In this document: positions 19,897-28,736 of the stretch, piece by piece | Layout of the letters: every line of letters begins with the position of its first letter | Position numbering within the stretch: the stretch's first letter is position 1 | DNA from: Mariniblastus sp. | GTDB taxonomy: Bacteria > Planctomycetota > Planctomycetia > Pirellulales > Pirellulaceae | Direction of reading: 5' to 3' | Assembly (NCBI GenBank): GCA_029251085.1 | Contig: JAQXDZ010000008.1 | Coordinates: forward strand, 17,489-81,488 | DNA: 64,000 bases | Program-made: the position numbers and the translations under genes | Notes under the pieces: model-generated | What the model was told of the DNA's origin: nothing | Database searches by the model: none | Seen by the model: the letters and a program-made list of their open reading frames with translations, nothing else

Positions 19897-20802
19897 TTAT
19901 AGCGTATTGAGGTGGTCAATACTTTGCCCGATACTGACGATCGGATTAGGAGATTGATCCTGTTCAACGTGGCATTGCTCGACACCAATTTTTTCGGAGA
20001 CGGCCATGACTTCAGCCATGTTAATACTGCCATTGCCCAGTTCTTTGAAAGCTTCGTGTGGAACTTGGCCTTCATCAAAACAGGTTTTCGAACCAGTCTT
20101 GAGATCTTTCAGGTGGACTTGGGACACGCGTCCATTGAGTCTGTTAAGCGTCTCGATAGGATCCCAGCCTCCAATTTTTGCCCAAAAAACGTCAAGTTCA
20201 AATTTGCAATGATTTTTGTCAAACTCCTCGATCAGCAAGTCAAATCCGGTTTTTCCATTTTCGAGTGGAGCGAATTCAAAAGAGTGATTGTGGTAACACA
20301 GCTGAATGCCGGATTTGGCACATTTTTCTCCGAATTGATTTGAAGTTTCTGCATAACGTTTGAATTGGTCCGCCGTCTGACGATTGGGTTTATTGATATA
20401 TCCAAACACTAGATGCTTGAGATTAGCCTTCTGAGCTTGCTCGAGTATTTTGTCGAGCGACGGCACTCCTTTGGCATCCGGAGTGCAGACCGCTTGCCAA
20501 TTGAGGAAACTAGAAGTTACAGCCAAGCCTAGGTCTTTGCAGATTGGAAGGAGTTCAGCGGCGTCGTTGGTGTCGCCGAGTTCCACTTGATAGTAGCCGG
20601 CATCTGAGATCGATTTAAGCGTTTTTTGTTTGTCCTCCTGCATCTGGTTTCGAACAGTCCATAATTGCAGGCCAATTGTCTTCTTGTACTTGCTGTTGTC
20701 AGGAAGAGAATGAGGGAATGCCATGATAGAGTTTGTAAGTGAGGATGCGATTGCGACGGAAGCGATGCCGGAAGTTGATTTTAAAAAGGTACGTCGTTTC
20801 AT
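19897..20802 (-). CDS. TAT-exported sugar phosphate isomerase/epimerase-like TIM-barrel protein
   Basis: 301 aa from ATG 20802, preceded by a ggagag at about 9 nt; a TTG six codons upstream is less likely. TAT-type signal MKRRTFLKSTSGIASVAIASSL. The barrel belongs to the xylose-isomerase-like family: TIGLQLWTVRNQM, YYQVELGD, LCYHNHSFEF, FELDVFWAKIGG, VSQVHLKDLK, CHVEQDQS; the His, Glu and Asp in these strands are the expected metal ligands. Export of this family is common in planctomycetes. Substrate unknown. Confidence 0.85.
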   Translation of the reverse strand: MKRRTFLKSTSGIASVAIASSLTNSIMAFPHSLPDNSKYKKTIGLQLWTVRNQMQEDKQKTLKSISDAGYYQVELGDTNDAAELLPICKDLGLAVTSSFLNWQAVCTPDAKGVPSLDKILEQAQKANLKHLVFGYINKPNRQTADQFKRYAETSNQFGEKCAKSGIQLCYHNHSFEFAPLENGKTGFDLLIEEFDKNHCKFELDVFWAKIGGWDPIETLNRLNGRVSQVHLKDLKTGSKTCFDEGQVPHEAFKELGNGSINMAEVMAVSEKIGVEQCHVEQDQSPNPIVSIGQSIDHLNTL

Positions 20803-20862
20803 GGGTTCAAAGCTCTCCAAGGTTGAGGATGCGTTGGGTTATTGAGGGTGGGTTAAGATTTT

Positions 20863-21066
20863 TTAGTAGCTGAGCGCGAGGTCAACAATTTGTTCGGCTG
20901 TCATTGCTTTCCCGCTGGGCGGATTGAAAATTAGCTCACTGACATTGGGGTGCGGTACATTTTGTTCAAGACGACTAAGCAATGCGTCCACATCGACGAT
21001 GCACCCGCTGGTCGTCATGATGTGATCCACTAAACGGATTAGCTCTTCTCGGTTGAGTTTTGTCAT
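20863..21066 (-). CDS. Orphan colicin/pyocin immunity (Im)-like small protein
   Basis: 67 aa. MTKLNREELIRLVDHIMTTSG...VDALLSRLEQNVPHPNVSELIFNPPSG...TAEQIVDLALSY follows the four-helix Im2/Im9 plan, including the HPxxSDLIxYP segment (here HPNVSELIFNP). In Im proteins the two Tyr of that segment touch the nuclease toxin; here they are Phe and Asn, so toxin specificity, if any, differs. No nuclease toxin gene is seen beside it. Family assignment is by pattern only. Clear ATG start. Confidence 0.6.
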   Translation of the reverse strand: MTKLNREELIRLVDHIMTTSGCIVDVDALLSRLEQNVPHPNVSELIFNPPSGKAMTAEQIVDLALSY

Positions 21067-21612
21067 AACTGTAAGATAGGCATTGGATCAATTTTTGCAA
21101 ACGGACTCGGTGACGAATGTTTTCACAAAACGATCACCCGTGAGTTGGCATGCCGTATAAAACCATGGAGGACGATCTTGGCGGATTGTTGGCGTGATCT
21201 GTTTCACTTTCATCGTTGGGGCGTGGGACGCGTTGCCACCGGAAATCTCGATGTTTTGTTTCAGATCTAAATTTGCGGGGTTAAATGCCGTTTTGCAGCG
21301 ATCCTTTGGTTGCGAATCCGCCGTTGTTTGCTCCTGCACATTAATTCGAATTTATTCTTGCAAGAACGATTATTTGTTGGGTATACTTCGGCCATAGGGA
21401 TTTGTTAGCCGCTTGCAGCCTTTATCTGCTAAAGAGCCTTCAACCTCACCAACTGCAATTGCACTAGGGTGGGACGCACTCTGCCTTCGGGCAGTTCTTT
21501 GCAGGTTTTGCAATCGCTAACTCTCTCTGTTTTACCTCCGCCGTTTTGACGTAATTTTTTATGCGCGAAATTGGTGGTTGCGATTTCTATTTTTGAGTAG
21601 GGTTAACATAGC
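21067..21612. other. Intergenic region upstream of the immunity-like and gamma-synthase genes
   Basis: No supported gene. A minus-strand open frame of 83 codons (21088-21339) has no ribosome binding site and no recognisable domain; it may be chance. The region should carry promoters for both flanking genes. I looked for SAM-type riboswitch hallmarks ahead of the transsulfuration gene and saw none. Confidence 0.4.
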
Positions 21613-22839
21613 GTGTCAAGCAAGCAAAGCAGAGCAATAAATTTTGATCCAGTGGACGGTCGCGCGGTTGGGGTTTCGACGTTGTCGGTGCACGCCGGCG
21701 AGCAACGACAAAAGGTGGCCAATTCGATTACCGATCCCGTTGTTTTGGCGTCGACCTTTACGTTTACTGACACTCAGAGCATTATCAATTTCATCGAAAA
21801 CGACGAGGACCGTGGCGAGTATGGTCGGTACGGCGTTCCCGGCGAACAGGTCGTTGAGAGGAAATTGGCAGCTCTGGAAAACGCGGAGGAAGGGATTCTG
21901 TTTTCTAGTGGAATGGCTGCCCTCGTTGGTTTGTTCAACGCAAAATTGAGTTCCGGCGATGAGATCATATTTTTTGATGAGTGTTACCATCGCTCGAGAG
22001 AATATTGCAAAAAACACCTCTCCCGATTTGGAATTGTCACCCGTCAGGTAAAGACTGGCGATTATGCCGCAATGGAATCCGCGATAAATTCCAAAACCAA
22101 ATTGTTGGTAAGTGAGTCTCCGACGAACCCACATTTGAGTATTCTTGATCTCGAGCGTTTCGCTGGAATTGGAGAAAAGTATCAAGTCGAAACATTGATT
22201 GATGCAACGCTTGCAACTCCCTTTAATGTGCGGCCCATCAATTTTGGAGTTGATTATGTTGTGCACTCGGCCACTAAGTATTTGGGTGGGCACAATGATC
22301 TGTTGGCTGGAATTGTCTTGGGTTGCTCGGAAAAACTGGCCGATATTCGCGCTTTGCGTGGTGTGACGGGCTCGGTTAATTCGCCACACAACTGTTACCT
22401 TCTCGAGCGAGGATTGAAAACGTTTGAACTTAGGATGCAGCGTCACAATGAGAATGGGCAGTGCGTGGCGGAGTTTCTCGAAAGCCACCCGCGGGTCTCT
22501 CGCGTACTCTATCCAGGCCTTCCCTCGCATCGAGATTATCAAATAGCCAAAGAGACGATGCGTGGATTCGGGGGTCTGGTAACGTTCGAAGTCGCAGATG
22601 CGGATTGGAAAGAGACGTCAAAAGTTGTTGACCGCGCGAAGTTAGCGAGGATTGCTCCAAGCCTTGGAGGGGTCGAATCCCTAATTGAGCAACCGCTGGT
22701 GATGAGCTATTGGGGATATGGCCCCGAAGAGAGAAAGTCGTTTGGGATTTCCGACAATATGATCCGGCTCGCATGCGGCATTGAAAATAGCAGCGACATT
22801 ATTGAAGACCTCCAGCAGGCGTTAGCATTCGATGGCTAA
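21613..22839 (+). CDS. Cystathionine gamma-synthase / PLP-dependent transsulfuration enzyme
   Basis: 408 aa from a GTG start. Cys/Met-metabolism PLP family: TLSVHAGEQ at the N-terminus, YGRYGVPGEQVVERKLAALENAEEGILFSSGMAAL, ESPTNPHLSILDL, and the PLP Schiff-base lysine K222 in VHSATKYLGGHNDLLAG. C-terminal LGGVESLIEQP and IRLACGIEN are normal. It joins or cleaves the thioether in methionine/cysteine interconversion. Whether it acts as gamma-synthase, gamma-lyase or O-acylhomoserine sulfhydrylase cannot be told from sequence. Confidence 0.92.
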   Translation: MSSKQSRAINFDPVDGRAVGVSTLSVHAGEQRQKVANSITDPVVLASTFTFTDTQSIINFIENDEDRGEYGRYGVPGEQVVERKLAALENAEEGILFSSGMAALVGLFNAKLSSGDEIIFFDECYHRSREYCKKHLSRFGIVTRQVKTGDYAAMESAINSKTKLLVSESPTNPHLSILDLERFAGIGEKYQVETLIDATLATPFNVRPINFGVDYVVHSATKYLGGHNDLLAGIVLGCSEKLADIRALRGVTGSVNSPHNCYLLERGLKTFELRMQRHNENGQCVAEFLESHPRVSRVLYPGLPSHRDYQIAKETMRGFGGLVTFEVADADWKETSKVVDRAKLARIAPSLGGVESLIEQPLVMSYWGYGPEERKSFGISDNMIRLACGIENSSDIIEDLQQALAFDG

Positions 22840-22908
22840 TTAACCGCTGGAGTGGCCGAGGTGCCAGTCTCTCAATTTGAATTTCCAGGTGGCCTTTTGT
22901 TCCGCTTG

Positions 22909-23586
22909 TTAATTGTTGGCGGAGGTGATTGGTGGCTTGCGGTATTGAATTAAACCAAACTTCTTGCCATGGTTTGTTACCTCAGCTTTGGCAGGGACGA
23001 TGGGGCGTCGCGATGACTGGATGGTGGAAACGTTGCGGATGGCGGCGGTGTTCGAAAGTGGCGTCGCTGGTTTAGCGTTGTCGACGGTGGGAGTTACAAT
23101 GGGCGGAGTGTTGCTGGCACAGCTTTGGCAAGATGGTTGACTGCACTGGTTGCCGCCGCCGTTAACCGAGGATGCACACCCGCCGATGTCACCGTTTTTC
23201 CTCGCTTTGTGGCAATCGGCACAAGTACAGCCAAGGTCACAGCAAGAGCCGTCTCTCACCCGTTGCTTGACTTCTGCAATGTCTTGTTTAATCGAATTCC
23301 AGATACCTGTTCTGGTCGGAAGAGCTTTCTCTGTGATTGGCTTCCAGCAAATGTACGGGGAGTAGCGTTTTGCCTGTTCGCCGTCGCAGTTAAAGAAGAG
23401 GCCGGTGTTCCCCGTCTGGATGTTGAACAGTTTTCCGCGGGTCCACGGGTCACTTGGTTTGTAGAATTCCGTCGGAGCGCAATTCTCGTTTTGGTAGATG
23501 ACCTGTTGAGCGTTTGCATCCGTTGCGATGCAAAAATAACCGGAAAATAGGGTGGTCAGAAAAATGAGGGTGGATGAAAAACGCAC
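22909..23586 (-). CDS. Cys-rich secreted hypothetical protein
   Basis: 225 aa from GTG 23586, fixed by a perfect aggag seven nt upstream (23593-23597 on the complement); the open frame extends further but without signal. Signal peptide MRFSSTLIFLTTLFSGYFCIATDANAQ. The mature protein has a central cysteine cluster (about residues 110-155: SCCDLGCTCADCHKARKNGD, then CASSV, CSQPSCQSC) that includes one CxxCH (CADCH), followed by a Pro/Thr-rich tail. CxxCH could bind heme c, but the dense neighbouring cysteines fit disulfides or metal binding as well. No family recognised. Confidence 0.7.
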   Translation of the reverse strand: MRFSSTLIFLTTLFSGYFCIATDANAQQVIYQNENCAPTEFYKPSDPWTRGKLFNIQTGNTGLFFNCDGEQAKRYSPYICWKPITEKALPTRTGIWNSIKQDIAEVKQRVRDGSCCDLGCTCADCHKARKNGDIGGCASSVNGGGNQCSQPSCQSCASNTPPIVTPTVDNAKPATPLSNTAAIRNVSTIQSSRRPIVPAKAEVTNHGKKFGLIQYRKPPITSANN

Positions 23587-24076
23587 ATTGCTCTCCTGAT
23601 AATTAGCGGTCAATATTAGTTTCGACCAATACAACCCGAGAATGCCTTGTTTTTGTCAGTGTTAAAAAAGTTTCGCCAATGGGCAAGGTCGACGATCTGG
23701 CTCTAGTCGGTACAAAGCGTACAAATTACCGAATGAATACGGCAATCGCGTGAAGGTGTGGCTGGATCGCAAGCCTGGCGTCGTCCGAATAAAGGCGAAT
23801 CAGTGAGTTTAAAACGACTCGTTTTCGTTCGTTTTGGCAAAATTGGCGGTTTTTGTGCACGTTACAGAGGGTAGATCGATGCGGTTAAAACAGGGTCGAG
23901 AGGCAATTTCAGGTTCTTCTGTGATTTCATCACTGGGCGGGAATCGGATTTTGTGGGTTGGCGGGCGAGAGTTGTAGGCATGGAATGGCCGATGCTTTTG
24001 TAAGCTGCCTTTAATCAACTCGCATCGCGGTTTAAAATGTTGAGCACACCCCGAGTTTCAGGCTTGAAAGTGACCC
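23587..24076. other. Intergenic region before mqnA
   Basis: 490 bp between divergent genes. Small open frames here have no ribosome binding site or domain. Nothing else recognised. Confidence 0.4.
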
Positions 24077-24877
24077 ATGGGTCGACCCAAAATTGGCGCG
24101 GTTTCCTACTTAAACACCAAACCCCTGGTAGCCGGGCTCAAGGACCAGCATGATTTTGAGGTCATTTTTGATCTGCCAAGCCGGCTTGCGGACCGCCTAT
24201 CAGCCCGACATTTCGACGCGGCTCTGATTCCAGTCGTGGAAGCTGTCAGTAATCCAGACTACGTGATTGTTTCCGATGCCTGTATTGCCTGTCGGGGGCC
24301 GGTTTGGAGTGTAAAGCTTATGAGTCGCGTTCCGGCCGAAAAGATTAAGACACTTGCCTTGGATGAGGGTTCGCGAACGAGTCGCGCACTGACCCGTGTA
24401 TTTTTAGATAAAAAATTTGGGGTGACACCAAACTGTCACTCTCTTGCGATTCATGATGATTGGCGAAAGACATCTGCTGATGCGGCGTTGATCATTGGTG
24501 ATCGGGCGATGAATGCTACGGACGAGAATTTCCCTTATGTTTGGGATCTTGGAGAAGCATGGAATCAGTGGTCCGGGCGGCCCTTTGTGTTTGCTGTGTG
24601 GGCAGCGTGGGCCGATGCCGACCTCGATCGACTCGACCGAGTTTTGTCGGAATCTCGTGATTTTGGATTGAATTCCATCGAATCAATTTCTCGCGCGTAC
24701 CATGGCGAGTATGCTTTGCAGGAACAGGAATGCGTTCAGTACCTGCAGGATTATTTACATTTTCATTTAGGAGTGGACGAGAAAGCGGGAATGGATCAAT
24801 TCTTTCGTCATGCTTCTGAGCTTCAACTGATACCACAATCTTACCAATTACAATTTCATGATTGCCAAACTGCTTGA
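24077..24877 (+). CDS. mqnA: Chorismate dehydratase MqnA (futalosine menaquinone pathway)
   Basis: 266 aa. IGAVSYLNTKPLVAGL at the N-terminus and LPSRLADRLSARHFDAALIPVVEA are typical of MqnA, a periplasmic-binding-protein-fold enzyme that dehydrates chorismate to 3-(1-carboxyvinyloxy)benzoate. IIGDRAMNA and the WxxWTxLPFVFAxW-like stretch (WNQWSGRPFVFAVWAAW) also fit. The stop overlaps the mqnC start by 20 nt, so translation is coupled. No signal peptide: cytoplasmic. Confidence 0.93.
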   Translation: MGRPKIGAVSYLNTKPLVAGLKDQHDFEVIFDLPSRLADRLSARHFDAALIPVVEAVSNPDYVIVSDACIACRGPVWSVKLMSRVPAEKIKTLALDEGSRTSRALTRVFLDKKFGVTPNCHSLAIHDDWRKTSADAALIIGDRAMNATDENFPYVWDLGEAWNQWSGRPFVFAVWAAWADADLDRLDRVLSESRDFGLNSIESISRAYHGEYALQEQECVQYLQDYLHFHLGVDEKAGMDQFFRHASELQLIPQSYQLQFHDCQTA

Positions 24878-26009
24878 AAAATCTGTTGCCGGAGAGCGGC
24901 TGACTCCCGAAGAGGGACTCGCATTGACCGAGTGTAATGATCTGGCATTGCTGGGCTCTGCAGCTAATGCAGTCACACGGCGTCTGCATCCCGAGTCTTA
25001 TCGCACCTACAACATCGATCGAAATATCAACTACACGAATGTTTGCACTGCGGTTTGCAATTTCTGCGCATTTTATCGCGGCCCCAAGGATCCTGAGGGT
25101 TACGTGCTGGATCGTGCGGAGTTGCTTGAAAAAATCCGAGAGACTGTAGCCCTTGGTGGCGATCAAATTTTGTTGCAGGGTGGTTTGCATCCCAAGTACA
25201 AATTGGATTGGTACGAGGAGATGCTCTCGGACATTAAATCTCACTTCCCTCAGTTAAACATTCACGGATTTAGTCCGCCAGAAATTTACCATTTTACCAA
25301 GGTAAATAATTGTTCTCTGGAAGAGGTTCTGACGCGGCTTAAGGCGGCGGGGCTGGGAAGTTTACCCGGAGGCGGCGCTGAGATCCTGGTAGACCGTGTC
25401 CGCGACGCGATCACTCGTGGAAAAGTCAATTCTGATAATTGGCTCGATGTAATGCGTGTCTGGCACCAACTTGGTGGCAAGAGTAGCGCCACGATGATGT
25501 TTGGACACGTGGAGACGAAGCAGGAGCGTATTGAGCATCTCGATCGATTGCGACAACTGCAAGACGAGACCGGTGGTTTTAAAGCGTTTATCTGCTGGAC
25601 TTTTCAGCCGGACAATACGCAAATGTCAGACGTTAAACCGCTGGGGGCATTTGAGTATTTAAAAATGCAAGCCATCGCGCGTTTGTACCTCGACAATATT
25701 CCTAATATCCAATCCAGTTGGGTCACCCAGGGTTTAAAGATCGGACAACTCGCGTTGGTCTACGGAGCCAACGACATGGGTAGTTTGATGATTGAAGAGA
25801 ACGTAGTTGCAGAGGCGGGGACAGTTCATTACTTGTCACTTGAGCAAATGCGAGAGGCAATTTCTACACTTGGATTTACACCACGGCAACGCAACGTCCA
25901 TTACGAATTGTTTGATGAGGCCTATGAATCGAAGGCTGTAAAGGCAAATCAACTGTGGATGCAGGAAAAGCAGGATGCGAGTGATGGAGAGGTGTATCAA
26001 CTCGCCTAA
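24858..26009 (+). CDS. mqnC: Cyclic dehypoxanthinyl futalosine synthase MqnC (radical SAM)
   Basis: 383 aa. Radical SAM cluster motif CTAVCNFC (C63, C67, C70) followed by AFYRGPKDPEGYVL; QILLQGGLHPKYKLDWYEEML, IHGFSPPEI, GLGSLPGGGAEILVDRVRD and HLDRLRQLQDETGGFKAFICWTFQP fit MqnC better than MqnE. It cyclises dehypoxanthine futalosine in menaquinone synthesis. Overlaps mqnA. mqnB, mqnD and mqnE are not in this window. Confidence 0.9.
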   Translation: MIAKLLEKSVAGERLTPEEGLALTECNDLALLGSAANAVTRRLHPESYRTYNIDRNINYTNVCTAVCNFCAFYRGPKDPEGYVLDRAELLEKIRETVALGGDQILLQGGLHPKYKLDWYEEMLSDIKSHFPQLNIHGFSPPEIYHFTKVNNCSLEEVLTRLKAAGLGSLPGGGAEILVDRVRDAITRGKVNSDNWLDVMRVWHQLGGKSSATMMFGHVETKQERIEHLDRLRQLQDETGGFKAFICWTFQPDNTQMSDVKPLGAFEYLKMQAIARLYLDNIPNIQSSWVTQGLKIGQLALVYGANDMGSLMIEENVVAEAGTVHYLSLEQMREAISTLGFTPRQRNVHYELFDEAYESKAVKANQLWMQEKQDASDGEVYQLA

Positions 26010-26093
26010 TTGGCCTCCGACGTTTGATGGCAATTGCATGCTTAGCCGTCTAAGATGTTAGTTTCCTCAATCAGGTTCAATTGGAGGCAACTA

Positions 26094-26846
26094 ATGTCGA
26101 ATCTCAATCGTCGGACTTTTAACCAAGGTGTGCTTGGTTCCACATTGACGTTTTCGCTCCTGGAGTCTCTGTTTTGCCGCGGCGTTTTCTCGGACGAGAT
26201 CAAACCGCTTGCCGCGGCTTGGTTGGCGGAACTCAATACTCTCGGAAACGATATCAAGAATCGCAAATTGACTCAGGTCGAGTGGCAAGAACAAGTCGAA
26301 AAATTGATGGCGAAAGTCAATTTGACGGATTTGATGAAATTCGTTGACTTTGAGAAGTTAACCAAAAACCTCCCTCTCAGTGGCCGCGGCGAGCGTGCCG
26401 TAAGCAAGCGATTTCCTGAAGTCGAAGGCTTGCCAACGAAGCTTGTTTTCGGCCATCAGATTTTTGCGTTGAAAAAGAATCGTTCGGTTGCACCTCATGG
26501 CCATTACAACATGGCGACCGCTTTTCTCGTGCTTAAAGGTGATTGCCACGGTCGACATTACGATCGGGTTGAGGATGGCGAAGACTTCATGATCATCAAG
26601 CCGACTCTTGATCAAAAATTCGGGGTGGGCGATTACTCTACTGTGTCCGACTACCGGGATAACATTCATTGGTTCAAAGCTAGTTCACAGAGTGCCTATA
26701 TATTTAACATCCATGTACTCAACGTGGATGCCGACAAAACAAAGCGAGGGCGGGTTTATGTCGATCCGTTTGGTGAGTCATTGGCGCATGGTTACATCAA
26801 AGCGAAAGTGCTGAGTAAAAAGCAGGCTTATGACCAATTTGGTTAA
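26094..26846 (+). CDS. TAT-exported cupin-like protein of unknown function
   Basis: 250 aa from ATG 26094, supported by a ggagg about 7 nt upstream. TAT-like start MSNLNRRTFNQGVLGSTL. The C-terminal half looks like a cupin barrel with a possible metal site: PHGHYNMATAFLVLKGDCHGRHYDRVED and later NIHWFKASSQSAYIFNIHVLNVD. No enzyme activity can be assigned. It precedes the sulfatase gene by about 130 bp on the same strand. Confidence 0.65.
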   Translation: MSNLNRRTFNQGVLGSTLTFSLLESLFCRGVFSDEIKPLAAAWLAELNTLGNDIKNRKLTQVEWQEQVEKLMAKVNLTDLMKFVDFEKLTKNLPLSGRGERAVSKRFPEVEGLPTKLVFGHQIFALKKNRSVAPHGHYNMATAFLVLKGDCHGRHYDRVEDGEDFMIIKPTLDQKFGVGDYSTVSDYRDNIHWFKASSQSAYIFNIHVLNVDADKTKRGRVYVDPFGESLAHGYIKAKVLSKKQAYDQFG

Positions 26847-26974
26847 GATGTCCGTGTGGATTAGATCGGCTAATCCTGAGTGTTGAATTTGAACGTCCAC
26901 GGCAACGAAGGCAGTGGAGATTTGAGTAAAGTTTGCAGCGATATTTATTTGTATTTCATTTGATGGAACACACC

Positions 26975-28699
26975 ATGATTAAAGTTTTTAGTTTGGCGGT
27001 TACCTTGTTGGTTTTGATGTCAGGACCGATGTTTGCTCAGCGTCCAAATATTATTTTGATTTTATCGGACGATATGGGGTATTCCGATATTGGATGTTAC
27101 GGCAGCGAAATTAAGACACCGGTACTCGACGGATTAGCGAGGAATGGGTTGAGGTTTACGCAGTTTTATAATACCGGTCGATGTTGTCCGACGCGGGCAT
27201 CTTTGTTGACTGGGTTGTATCCGCATCAGGCAGGCATTGGCCATATGGTTGCCGACCGTGGTGTGGAAGGATATCGGGGCGAACTTAACGATTCGTGTGC
27301 CACGATCGCCGAGGTGTTGCAACCGGAGGGATATGCGACGTACTGCGTTGGGAAATGGCATGTTACCGGGAAAACATTTCCTAAAGCGGAGGCGGACAAA
27401 TTTAACTGGCCATTACAGCGCGGATTCGATCGATATTATGGGATCATCAATGGTGCATCGAGCCTGTGGGATCCCAATTCGCTAACACGTGATAACGACC
27501 CAATTACGATTCGAAATGATGATGATTATCAGCCCACAGAGCCTTATCATTTTACAGATGCGGTGAGTGACAACGCCGTGAAATTTATCAATGAGCATCC
27601 GGATGACAAGCCGTTTTTTATGTACGTCGCCTACACTGCGGCCCACTGGCCAATGCACGCTCGAGTGCGTGATATTGAAAAATACGAGGGAGTTTATGAC
27701 GGTGGTTATCAGGGAATTCGGCAAGCTCGCTATGAGAAAATGAAAGCGTTAGGAGTTATCTCCAAAAAGGCTGAATTGTCACCCATGATCGGGGAGTGGG
27801 CGAATGTAGAAGACCAAGAATGGGAGGCCGCCTGCATGGAAGTCTACGCAGCAATGGTCGATCAAATGGATCAGGGGATCGGAAGAATCGTAGAAGCTCT
27901 GCGTCAAGAAGGGCAGCTAGACAATACCCTGGTCATGTTTATGCAAGATAATGGCGGATGTGCCGAAGCTGGAGGAAGGAAGACTTCCGGAGAGCGAAAG
28001 ATGCGGGCTGCCACACCAACGTTGCCAGTCATTTCTGATGATTTGCAGCACTATCAATCGTCAGCTCCTTCACAAACACGAGATGGCTATCCGGTACGAC
28101 GTGGTCACGTCATGCCGGGGCCTGCTGACACTTATATTGGTTACGGCCGTAATTGGGCAAATGTTTCCAATACCCCGTTTCGCGAGTACAAACATTACGT
28201 CCATGAGGGTGGTATTTCTACTCCGTTGGTCGTGCATTGGCCGATGGGGTTTCAGTCCAAAGACGAGCTGCGATCCGAGCCATCCCACTTGGTTGATTTG
28301 ATGGCGACTTGTTTAGATGTGGCAAATGTAGCGTATCCAAAACAACGTGGAGACGTTGTTCTAACTCCGCTTGAAGGGGCAAGCTTGCAGCCCGTGTTTC
28401 AAGGACAGCAACTTGATCGCAAAATGCTTTTTTTCGAACACGAAGGAAATCGTGCTCTGAGAATGGGGGATTGGAAATTAGTAGCCAAGGGGCGGCACGG
28501 TCAAGATGATGTTAAATGGGAGTTATTCAACATCAGTAACGATCGAAGTGAGTTGCATGATCTGTCTGCCGTCGAGTCGGAGCGATTTAAAAGCATGCAA
28601 AGTTTGTGGAAGGAGAAAGCGACCTCAGTCCAAGCACTGCCGTGGCCTCAATCGAAGAAGGCGAAATCAAATCCCAAGAAAACGAGGCAAAAAAAGTGA
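26975..28699 (+). CDS. Secreted sulfatase 1 (formylglycine-dependent)
   Basis: 574 aa from ATG 26975 with signal peptide MIKVFSLAVTLLVLMSGPMFAQ; an ATG four codons earlier is also possible. Sulfatase fold: RPNIILILSDDMGYSDIGCYGSEI (metal Asp pair), formylglycine motif C70-C-P-T-R with C70 the residue to be oxidised, YCVGKWH, HWPMHAR and MFMQDNGG. It hydrolyses sulfate esters, probably of algal polysaccharide, in the periplasm or outside. C-terminal tail is Lys-rich. Converges with the following sulfatase gene (37 bp apart). Confidence 0.92.
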   Translation: MIKVFSLAVTLLVLMSGPMFAQRPNIILILSDDMGYSDIGCYGSEIKTPVLDGLARNGLRFTQFYNTGRCCPTRASLLTGLYPHQAGIGHMVADRGVEGYRGELNDSCATIAEVLQPEGYATYCVGKWHVTGKTFPKAEADKFNWPLQRGFDRYYGIINGASSLWDPNSLTRDNDPITIRNDDDYQPTEPYHFTDAVSDNAVKFINEHPDDKPFFMYVAYTAAHWPMHARVRDIEKYEGVYDGGYQGIRQARYEKMKALGVISKKAELSPMIGEWANVEDQEWEAACMEVYAAMVDQMDQGIGRIVEALRQEGQLDNTLVMFMQDNGGCAEAGGRKTSGERKMRAATPTLPVISDDLQHYQSSAPSQTRDGYPVRRGHVMPGPADTYIGYGRNWANVSNTPFREYKHYVHEGGISTPLVVHWPMGFQSKDELRSEPSHLVDLMATCLDVANVAYPKQRGDVVLTPLEGASLQPVFQGQQLDRKMLFFEHEGNRALRMGDWKLVAKGRHGQDDVKWELFNISNDRSELHDLSAVESERFKSMQSLWKEKATSVQALPWPQSKKAKSNPKKTRQKK

Positions 28700-28736
28700 G
28701 CCAACCGGAGAGGCCAACGGGTGTGGCGGTGGTCCA

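Noticed and set aside
21400..21612. SAM riboswitch ahead of the cystathionine gamma-synthase family gene
   Set aside because: No SAM-I or SAM-II hallmark sequences could be seen.
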